Of a stretch of 11,116 nt of DNA, positions 5,608 to 11,116 are shown in pieces. Made by a program: the position numbers and the translations under genes. A model generated the notes under the pieces. It had not been told where the DNA came from. It saw only the letters and a list, made by a program, of their open reading frames with translations, and ran no database searches. Positions within the stretch are counted from its first letter, which is position 1. The number at the start of each line of letters is the position of its first letter. Source of the DNA: Acidobacteriota bacterium (lineage in GTDB: Bacteria > Acidobacteriota > Terriglobia > Bryobacterales > Bryobacteraceae); contig JAMCRM010000304.1 in NCBI GenBank assembly GCA_023380575.1, positions 1 through 11,116 on the forward strand. The letters are read 5' to 3'.

Positions 5608-7536
5608 ATGTTTGACCTGTTTCGAAGCCGCGATAAAGCCGTGCGTTTGCTGCTCGGCGGCCTGTTGGTTGTGGTGGCCCTCTCCATGCTCACCTACCTC
5701 ATTCCGAGCTACGGCTCGGGCGGTTCGGCGGGCGATAACGTAGTCGCCGAGATCGGCAAGCAGCCGCTTACCTTGCAGGAGGTTCAGCGAACCTTACAGG
5801 CGCAGATGCGGGGCCGTCAGATTCCGCCGGACATGATCCCCATCATGGTGCCCCAGATCGTCGAGGGGCTCATCAACGAGCGCGCCATGGCCTATGAGGC
5901 GCAGCGGCTCGGCTTCAAGGTTACGGACGCGGAAATCGCCAACAGTATCCGCAACATGATCCCGCAACTCTTCCCCGGCGGGCAGTTTGTAGGCAAGGAA
6001 GCCTACGCCAACATGCTGGCGCAGCAGAACCTGTCCATTGAGGAGTTCGAACAGGATCTGGCGCGGCAGATCCAGGGTACCCGGCTGCGCGACCTGGTGC
6101 TGCAGGGCGTGGTGGTCACCCCCGGGGAGATCGAACAGGAGTACCGCCGCCGCAACGAGAAAGTCACGATCGAATACGTGAAGCTGACCGCCGACAAGCT
6201 GCGCAACGAAGTCCAGGTAACGCCGGAGGAGATGCAGTCTTATTTCCGCACCAACCAGGCCAGCTACCAGGTGCCGGAGAAGCGCAATCTGGCCGTGCTG
6301 ATCATCGACCAGGCCAAAATCGAGCAGTCGCTTAACCCCAGCGATGCCGACCTGGAGCGCATGTACAACCAGAATAAAGACAGTTTCCGGGTGCCCGAAC
6401 GCGTCAAAGTGCGGCATATCCTGCTGAAAACCAGCGGCAATGCCCAGGCCGACGCGGCGGTCAAAACCAAGGCGGAAGACATCCTCAGCCAGATTAAGAA
6501 GGGCGGCAATTTCGCCGAGTTGGCCAAGAAGAACTCCGAGGATCCCGGTTCGGCTTCGAACGGCGGCGAGCTGCCCGATTGGGTGGTGCGCGGCCAGACC
6601 GTTCCGGAATTCGAGAAGGTGGCCTTCTCGCTCAATCCCGGCCAGACCAGCGACCTGGTGAAAACGCAGTACGGTTATCACATCATCCAGGTCATCGCCA
6701 AGGAACAGGCGCACCTGCGCACTTTCGCGGAAGTGAAGAGCGAGCTCGCCGCGAACTGGAAGAAGCAGCAAGTGAACGAAATCATGCAGCGCAGCATGGA
6801 CCAGGCCCAGGCCGCGCTCACAAAAGACCCGTCGCATCCGGAGAACGTGGCCGCCAGTCTGAATCTGCAAGTGGTGCGGGCGGACGGCTACGGGCCGGGC
6901 AGCACCATCCCCGAGGTTGGGGCGAACAAGGATTTTGAAGACTCGGTCGCTTCGCTGAAGAAGGGCGAGGTGAGCCAACCCGTGGCCCTGCCGGACAACA
7001 AGGTCGCCATGGCGGTTGCCACCGATGTTATTCCGGCCCATCCGGCCCCCTTCGCGGAAGTGCAGAGCCAGGTGCGCGAGGCGCTGATAAAATCCAAAGC
7101 CGACAAGCTGCTGATGGACCGCAGCAACGAGTTGTATCAGAAGGCCGGCGCCAACGGCGGCGACCTCAAGAAGGCCGCCCAATCCATGGGCCTGGAAGTG
7201 AAGACCTCAGAACCCTTCGACCGGCAGGGAGCGGTGGAAGGGCTGGGGCCGGCATCCTACGTTTCCGATGCCTTCCTGAAGCCGGTTGGCTCGCTGATTG
7301 GTCCGTTGTCGAATCCGGATGGCCGCGTGATAGCCAAGGTGATTTCCCATGACCAGGCGGACATGTCGAAGCTGGCATCGCAGCGGGAGGCCATCCGTTC
7401 GGAACTGAAACAGCGTCTGGCACGCGATCGCGCGGCACTGTTTGAGGCCGGTTTGCGGCAGCAACTGATCAAAGAAGGCAAAATCAAAGTCCACCAGGAC
7501 GTGATCAGCCGTCTGATGGCCAATTACCGCGGCTAA
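5608..7536 (+). CDS. ppiD: PpiD/SurA-like membrane-anchored peptidyl-prolyl isomerase
   Basis: The 642-residue protein begins with a short basic cytoplasmic stretch and one membrane span (about residues 12-33), the PpiD arrangement. A SurA_N-like helical chaperone region follows, opening 'VVAEIGKQPLTLQEVQRTL' (about 45-260). A parvulin rotamase domain lies at about 264-366, with the typical 'VRHILLK', 'FAELAKKNSEDPGSASNGGELPDW' (in two parts) and 'TQYGYHIIQVI' signatures. The remaining ~275 residues include further parvulin-like but degenerate segments ('LKKGEVSQPVALPDNKVAMAV' region near 450-475, and 'VGSLIGPLSNPDGRVIAKV' near 560-580). This resembles the non-catalytic second domain of PpiD-class proteins. 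It should assist folding of newly exported proteins at the periplasmic face of the inner membrane. Length is close to E. coli PpiD (about 620). The DedA gene follows after 5 bases. Confidence 0.88.
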   Translation: MFDLFRSRDKAVRLLLGGLLVVVALSMLTYLIPSYGSGGSAGDNVVAEIGKQPLTLQEVQRTLQAQMRGRQIPPDMIPIMVPQIVEGLINERAMAYEAQRLGFKVTDAEIANSIRNMIPQLFPGGQFVGKEAYANMLAQQNLSIEEFEQDLARQIQGTRLRDLVLQGVVVTPGEIEQEYRRRNEKVTIEYVKLTADKLRNEVQVTPEEMQSYFRTNQASYQVPEKRNLAVLIIDQAKIEQSLNPSDADLERMYNQNKDSFRVPERVKVRHILLKTSGNAQADAAVKTKAEDILSQIKKGGNFAELAKKNSEDPGSASNGGELPDWVVRGQTVPEFEKVAFSLNPGQTSDLVKTQYGYHIIQVIAKEQAHLRTFAEVKSELAANWKKQQVNEIMQRSMDQAQAALTKDPSHPENVAASLNLQVVRADGYGPGSTIPEVGANKDFEDSVASLKKGEVSQPVALPDNKVAMAVATDVIPAHPAPFAEVQSQVREALIKSKADKLLMDRSNELYQKAGANGGDLKKAAQSMGLEVKTSEPFDRQGAVEGLGPASYVSDAFLKPVGSLIGPLSNPDGRVIAKVISHDQADMSKLASQREAIRSELKQRLARDRAALFEAGLRQQLIKEGKIKVHQDVISRLMANYRG

Positions 7537-7541
7537 CGCGC

Positions 7542-8210
7542 ATGATACGCGCCCTGCTGGATTTTCTGCGGTCGCTCACCGACCCCGAGCGGCTGATTCT
7601 CCTGCTGAGCACGATGCTCTCGGGATGGCTGGGCTACACCGCCCTGTTTGCGGTGGTATTCGCGGAAACCGGCCTGCTGGTAGGCTTCTTCCTGCCTGGC
7701 GATTCGCTTCTGTTTACGGTTGGGGTGGTGGCTGGCGCCGGCCACCTCAACATCGTCCTGGTCAACCTGCTGCTGATGTCGGCTGCCATCGCGGGGGATA
7801 CTGCCGGATACTTTTTGGGGCGTAAGACCGGGCCCCACATTTTCAACCGGCCGGACTCGCGGTTTTTCCGCCGCGAGCACCTGATCCGTACCCATGAGTT
7901 CTACGAAAAGTACGGTGGTAAGACCATCATCTACGCACGCTTTATCCCCATCGTCCGGACATTCGCTCCGTTCGTAGCCGGGGTGGGGGAGATGAACTAC
8001 TTCCACTTTCTCTCCTACAACATCTTCGGCGGCATCGGCTGGGTCTTCCTCATGACCATGCTGGGCTACAAACTGGGCGGAATTGCATTGGTGCGTCAGC
8101 ATTTCGAGAAGGTGATCTTCGCGATCATCGTGATCTCGGTGCTGCCGGTGGTGGTGGAAGCCGTTAAGGCCCGGCGGCGCACGCCGGCCAACGTCGAAGC
8201 TCCCAAATAG
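7542..8210 (+). CDS. DedA-family (VTT domain) inner-membrane protein
   Basis: The 222-residue polytopic membrane protein carries the DedA hallmarks. 'FAETGLLVGFFLPGD' (residues 40-54) contains the conserved acidic Glu42 and the 'PGD' re-entrant loop. The 'RFIPIVRTFAPFVAGVGEM' region at about 133-151 has the conserved Arg residues of the second re-entrant loop. The tail is basic ('VKARRRTPANVEAPK'). Family members transport lipids across the inner membrane; some recycle undecaprenyl phosphate to the cytoplasmic face, and others affect phosphatidylethanolamine. That would complement UppP at 2213-3040, but the lipid cannot be assigned from sequence. The start MIRALLDFLR follows the preceding stop by 5 bases with no clear ribosome binding site, so coupling to the foldase gene is likely. 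Confidence 0.92.
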   Translation: MIRALLDFLRSLTDPERLILLLSTMLSGWLGYTALFAVVFAETGLLVGFFLPGDSLLFTVGVVAGAGHLNIVLVNLLLMSAAIAGDTAGYFLGRKTGPHIFNRPDSRFFRREHLIRTHEFYEKYGGKTIIYARFIPIVRTFAPFVAGVGEMNYFHFLSYNIFGGIGWVFLMTMLGYKLGGIALVRQHFEKVIFAIIVISVLPVVVEAVKARRRTPANVEAPK

Positions 8211-8229
8211 GGCCGGGGCCTGCCCGGCC
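8211..8229. terminator. GC-rich hairpin between convergent genes
   Basis: GGCCGGG and CCCGGCC form a perfect 7-bp stem around the 5-base loop GCCTG, directly after the DedA stop codon and 5 bases before the end of the convergent orphan gene. It could serve both strands. There is no T-run on either side, so it would be a non-canonical or Rho-assisted terminator. Confidence 0.45.
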
Positions 8230-8234
8230 TGGCG

Positions 8235-8744
8235 CTAATGCACCACCGCGTAAACCGTTACCTGATCTACTGAGACCGGGTTTTCACCGTCATTGGTGAT
8301 CACCACCCGCAGATACGAGCCATAGACCGGCACCACGCCGCCGCCCTGGTTGGCGAAGTGGAAGTTGGCTCCCGAGATGGTGTCCTGGAGGACGTACCAT
8401 TCCGCATCCGGCACGGCCCACCAGACCTGTATATTGAGCTTGTCGTTGGCGATATCGACATCCTCCGGGGCTGCGACGGCGATGGAGGCGCCTTCGGCTC
8501 CCCCGAAATCGTAGGCGGAATCGAGAACCTTGCTCCCGTTCGCCTCGATGGTGAAGTTCTTGCCGAGCAGTTCCGCAATCACCGAGGAAGCGGCCAGGCG
8601 CCGGTCCGTTTTGGAGGACTTGGCCGTTCGCCGCACCACCTGCCTCCGGCCAGGCTTGGGCACGGTATCCTTCGCGGGGAGCGCTACGCTAAAGGTCAGG
8701 AAAAGCAGCGCCGCGGCGCCGCCGGTTATCAATTTCCGTTTCAT
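8235..8744 (-). CDS. Secreted protein of unknown function
   Basis: The chosen start is the ATG at 8744-8742, giving 169 residues. A GGAGAGG ribosome binding site lies just upstream. A longer TTG start at 8759 would place that site inside the gene and is not favoured. Residues 1-24 form a classic signal peptide: MKRK, a hydrophobic run, then 'VALPA' before a likely cleavage at A-K. A basic stretch follows ('KPGRRQVVRRTAKSSKTDRR'). The remaining ~115 residues look like one beta-rich domain with alternating hydrophobics, containing 'WWAVPDAEWYVLQDTISG' and ending 'VSVDQVTVYAVVH'. No cysteine, lipobox or catalytic motif is visible. I do not recognise a family. It stands alone, convergent with the DedA gene and divergent from korA. 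A periplasmic or secreted location is the only safe inference. Confidence 0.7.
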   Translation of the reverse strand: MKRKLITGGAAALLFLTFSVALPAKDTVPKPGRRQVVRRTAKSSKTDRRLAASSVIAELLGKNFTIEANGSKVLDSAYDFGGAEGASIAVAAPEDVDIANDKLNIQVWWAVPDAEWYVLQDTISGANFHFANQGGGVVPVYGSYLRVVITNDGENPVSVDQVTVYAVVH

Positions 8745-8847
8745 GAGAAGCCTCTCCAAAAGCCATCGGCGGGAACGCTCCGGGAGTTTAGGCTCGTTTG
8801 AAGCGTCGTTCCCGGGTGTTGCATCACATCCGGGTAGGCGGGCGGCG

Positions 8848-8853
8848 TATAAT
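8848..8853 (+). promoter_or_regulatory. Candidate -10 box of korAB
   Basis: A perfect TATAAT lies 55 bases before the korA ATG in the divergent gap. The hexamer 17 bases upstream (CACATC) does not resemble TTGACA; a TTGCAT at 8819-8824 is 23 bases away, too far for a standard spacer. An activator-dependent promoter would fit a poor -35. Confidence 0.45.
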
Positions 8854-8860
8854 CTAGTCA

Positions 8861-8874
8861 GTGATGTAGGTCAC
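8861..8874. promoter_or_regulatory. GTGA-N6-TCAC palindrome (CRP/FNR-type core)
   Basis: GTGATGTAGGTCAC is a dyad with perfect 4-base half sites and a 6-base spacer, the core geometry of CRP/FNR-superfamily operators (TGTGA-N6-TCACA). The outer bases (A at 8860, C at 8875) do not extend the symmetry. It begins 7 bases after the TATAAT box, over or just past the expected transcription start, a position more suited to repression than to classical activation. Confidence 0.4.
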
Positions 8875-8908
8875 CTCGCCGACTGGGATAAGAGGGAAAA
8901 CTAATAGA

Positions 8909-10753
8909 ATGGCAACCATCGAGGTATCACCGGCGCAGCCGTCCACCGGCGCGCCGGAGCGTTCTCGCGTAAACGATTTCAGCATTCAGGTGGCTACCGT
9001 AAACGGGTCCGGAAGCCAGACCGCCAACTCGGTTCTGATGCGCGCCCTGTTCCAGATGGGGATCCCCGTCTCCGGCAAGAACATGTTCCCGTCCAACATT
9101 GCCGGACTGCCCACCTGGTTTACCATACGCGCCAGCAAACAAGGCTATATCGGCCGCCGCAAGGAGATCGATCTCCTGGTGGCCATGAACCCCGAAACGG
9201 CGCGGGAGGACGTCTTCAAACTGGAACCTGGGGCGGCCGTGGTATACGACGAGCCGTTGCATCTCGACGCGCTGCGGCAGGATCTGCATTTCTACCCGGT
9301 ACCCTTCGATAAACTGGTGGCGCCGGTCTGCCCGGAGGCCAAGCTGCGCAAACTGGTGCGCAACATGATCTACGACGGAATCCTGGCGCATCTCCTGTCC
9401 GTGGACATGCAGGAGATCCGCCACGCGCTGGTCAAGCAGTTCGGCAAGCGCAAGGCCAAAGCCGCGGACCTGAACTGGAACGCCGCCCAGGCCGGTTACG
9501 AGTACGCCGCCCGGAACCTGCCCAAGACCGACCCGTTCCGCGTGGAGCGCATGAACGCCACCGCCGGCAAGATCATCATCGACGGGAATGCGGCTTGCGC
9601 GCTGGGCGCCATGTTCGCGGGGGTCACCGTAGTGACCTGGTATCCTATTACGCCATCGTCGTCGCTGGTGGAATCCCTGATCGCCTATATGAAGCGCTAC
9701 CGCGCGGACCCGGAGACGGGTAAGGCTACCTACGCCGTCGTGCAGGCCGAGGACGAACTGGCCTCCATCGGAATGGCCCTGGGGGCTGGATGGGCGGGCG
9801 CGCGCTCCATGACCGCCACCGCGGGTCCGGGCATCTCTCTCATGTCGGAATTCGTGGGCCTGGGCTACTACGCGGAGGTTCCGGCGGTGATCTTCAACGT
9901 CCAGCGCGTGGGCCCCTCCACGGGCCTGCCCACCCGCACGGCGCAGGGCGACCTGCTCTCCACGGCGCTGCTTTCGCACGGCGATACAAAGCATCCCATG
10001 TTCTTTCCCTCCTCCCCGGAGGAATGCTTCTCCATGGCGCTGGCAGCTTTCGATTTAGCCGAATATTTCCAGACGCCCGTCTTCGTGATGACGGACCTGG
10101 ACCTGGGGATGAACAACTGGATGGCCGATCCGTTCCCTTACCCCGAAGCGCCCCTCAACCGAGGCAAAGTGCTCTCCGCCGAAGACCTCGAGCGCCTGAG
10201 CGGCTTCGCCCGCTACCAGGATGTGGATGGAGACGGCGTGGGCTACCGCACCCTGCCCGCCACCAACCACCCGGCCGGCGCCTACTTCACGCGCGGAAGC
10301 GGACACAATGAACAGGCGCAGTATACCGAGCGCGAAGACGATTATGTCCGCAACATGGACCGGCTGGCACACAAATTCGAGTCCATGCGGACGCGCCTGC
10401 CACGGCCCGTTTTGGAATATCGGGAGGGCGCCGGCATCGGGCTGATCGCGATCGGCACGTCCGATTACGCCGCCCGCGAGAGCCGCGACCAACTGGGCGA
10501 GGAGTACGGCATTTCGGCAGGCTACATGCGGCCCGTTGCGTACCCGTTTCCGGCGGATCTGGCGGAATTTATCGACCGCCACGAACGCGTTTACGTGGTG
10601 GACCAGAATCGCGACGGGCAGCTTCTGGCCCTCATGCGCCTGGAACTGACGCCCGGGAGAATCGCCAAACTGCGCAGCGTCCGCTACTACGGAGGGCTGC
10701 CGATCGATGCCCGCACCATCACGGACGAAGTGGTGCGGCAGGAGGGACGATGA
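8909..10753 (+). CDS. korA: 2-oxoacid:ferredoxin oxidoreductase, fused gamma-alpha subunit (KorA type)
   Basis: The 614-residue protein fuses two modules of the CoA-acylating 2-oxoacid:ferredoxin oxidoreductase family. Residues about 25-205 are the gamma domain, opening 'VATVNGSGSQTANSVLMRAL' and followed by 'FPSNIAGLPTWFTIRAS'. Residues about 218-614 are the alpha chain, with 'GNAACALGAMFAGV', the 'WYPITPSSSLVE' motif, 'QAEDELASIGMALGAGWAGA', 'TATAGPGISLMSEF' and 'VQRVGPSTGLPT'. With the beta subunit it oxidatively decarboxylates a 2-oxoacid to acyl-CoA and reduces ferredoxin; the reverse reaction is the carboxylation of the reductive TCA cycle. This fused gamma-alpha form with a separate beta is typical of 2-oxoglutarate enzymes, but pyruvate cannot be excluded. 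An AGAGGGA lies 11 bases before the ATG. The stop overlaps the korB ATG (ATGA), so the two are translationally coupled. Confidence 0.92.
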   Translation: MATIEVSPAQPSTGAPERSRVNDFSIQVATVNGSGSQTANSVLMRALFQMGIPVSGKNMFPSNIAGLPTWFTIRASKQGYIGRRKEIDLLVAMNPETAREDVFKLEPGAAVVYDEPLHLDALRQDLHFYPVPFDKLVAPVCPEAKLRKLVRNMIYDGILAHLLSVDMQEIRHALVKQFGKRKAKAADLNWNAAQAGYEYAARNLPKTDPFRVERMNATAGKIIIDGNAACALGAMFAGVTVVTWYPITPSSSLVESLIAYMKRYRADPETGKATYAVVQAEDELASIGMALGAGWAGARSMTATAGPGISLMSEFVGLGYYAEVPAVIFNVQRVGPSTGLPTRTAQGDLLSTALLSHGDTKHPMFFPSSPEECFSMALAAFDLAEYFQTPVFVMTDLDLGMNNWMADPFPYPEAPLNRGKVLSAEDLERLSGFARYQDVDGDGVGYRTLPATNHPAGAYFTRGSGHNEQAQYTEREDDYVRNMDRLAHKFESMRTRLPRPVLEYREGAGIGLIAIGTSDYAARESRDQLGEEYGISAGYMRPVAYPFPADLAEFIDRHERVYVVDQNRDGQLLALMRLELTPGRIAKLRSVRYYGGLPIDARTITDEVVRQEGR

Positions 10754-11116
10754 GCACTACCACCGCGCAACCGAAAAAGACCAACCGGATCGGGTTGGAG
10801 GTTCTGAAGTACAAAGGTTCCAAGACAACGCTGTGCGCGGGTTGCGGCCACAACGCCATCTCCGAGCGCATTGTCGAGTGTTTTTACGAGATGGGGGTGG
10901 AGCCCTGGCGGGTGGCCAAGTTCTCCGGCATCGGATGCTCCTCCAAGTCGCCGGCTTACTTCCTTTCCGCGGCGCACGGTTTCAACGGCGTGCACGGCCG
11001 CATGCCCGCCATCGCCACCGGCGCGCTGCTCGCCAACCGCACCATGATGGGCTTGGGCGTCACCGGTGACGGGGACACCGCATCCATCGGCATCGGCCAG
11101 TTCATGCACCTGGTGC
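10750..11116 (+). CDS. korB: 2-oxoacid:ferredoxin oxidoreductase beta subunit, N-terminal part (cut by window edge)
   Basis: The frame starts at ATG 10750, preceded by GGAGGGA inside the korA end, and stays open to the right edge (122 full codons). The thiamine-diphosphate subunit signatures are present. 'CAGCGH' supplies Cys29 and Cys32, and 'SGIGCSSKSP' supplies Cys63, which together provide three of the 4Fe-4S ligands; the fourth should lie beyond the edge. 'HGRMPAIATGALLAN' and 'VTGDGDTASIG' (GDGD at 106-109) bind thiamine diphosphate and Mg2+. It pairs with the gamma-alpha protein just upstream to make the working enzyme in the cytoplasm, donating electrons to ferredoxin. Complete members are about 300-350 residues, so roughly a third is visible. 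Confidence 0.93.
   Translation, partial: MSTTTAQPKKTNRIGLEVLKYKGSKTTLCAGCGHNAISERIVECFYEMGVEPWRVAKFSGIGCSSKSPAYFLSAAHGFNGVHGRMPAIATGALLANRTMMGLGVTGDGDTASIGIGQFMHLV

Larger units (their letters stand above)
8745..8908. promoter_or_regulatory. Divergent regulatory region (orphan secreted protein / korA)
   Basis: This 164-base gap separates divergent genes and must hold both promoters. It contains an inverted pair GGGAACG (8771-8777) and CGTTCCC (8807-8813). Each reads outward-in as a GGAAC element, reminiscent of the -35 of extracytoplasmic-function sigma promoters, but no convincing -10 partner is seen. A TATAAT box at 8848-8853 and a GTGA-N6-TCAC element at 8861-8874 lie on the korA side. 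Confidence 0.5.

Noticed and set aside
5794..7182. 462-codon open frame on the minus strand inside the PpiD-like gene
   Set aside because: Antisense shadow of a well-supported parvulin gene; composition is His/Leu/Gly-rich without domain features.
8745..8759. TTG start adding five residues to the secreted orphan protein
   Set aside because: The extension overlaps the GGAGAGG ribosome binding site of the ATG at 8744, and that ATG gives a normal signal peptide (MKRK plus hydrophobic core).
8927..9994. 355-codon open frame on the minus strand inside korA
   Set aside because: Antisense to strongly conserved KorA motifs; no recognisable protein signature.

Overview
The window is GC-rich bacterial chromosomal DNA, densely packed with short gene gaps and several ATGA-type start/stop overlaps. 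No gap without a gene exceeds about 165 bases. No rRNA, tRNA, CRISPR array, insertion sequence, phage gene or plasmid gene is visible. The gene content (FtsK, UppP, a TlpA-like thioredoxin, a PpiD/SurA-like foldase, a DedA protein, a KorAB-type 2-oxoacid:ferredoxin oxidoreductase and complex I genes) suggests a Gram-negative, didermic free-living bacterium. The style recalls Acidobacteriota, but that placement is an inference from protein wording, not a search.

Layout. From 3780 leftwards the minus strand carries a 29-codon membrane peptide, a membrane-anchored TlpA/ResA-like thioredoxin, uppP and ftsK. The ftsK frame does not end as FtsK: near base 260 it passes in frame into the C-terminal part of NuoE (complex I 24-kDa subunit), and the start of nuoF follows at the left edge. 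From 3842 rightwards the plus strand carries a STAS-domain anti-sigma antagonist, a CoA-disulfide-reductase-like flavoprotein, a PpiD-like peptidyl-prolyl isomerase and a DedA-family membrane protein. A small secreted orphan protein (8235-8744, minus) converges on the DedA gene across a GC hairpin. Divergent from the orphan, and after a promoter-like region with a GTGA-N6-TCAC element, come korA and the first third of korB, cut by the right edge.

How the genes fit. UppP (undecaprenyl-diphosphate phosphatase) and the DedA protein (a family that includes undecaprenyl-phosphate translocases) both bear on lipid-carrier recycling. TlpA and PpiD serve folding and redox quality control at the outer face of the inner membrane. 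KorAB and NuoEF are redox enzymes of central metabolism.

The most notable observation is the FtsK-NuoE junction. It lies in a short stretch (residues GAEHLL) that fits the consensus of both families, as expected of a microhomology-mediated rearrangement or an assembly chimera. Neither half is complete: FtsK lacks the end of its motor and its DNA-reading gamma domain, and NuoE lacks half of its iron-sulfur ligands. I see no clearly new multi-gene defence or mobile system here.
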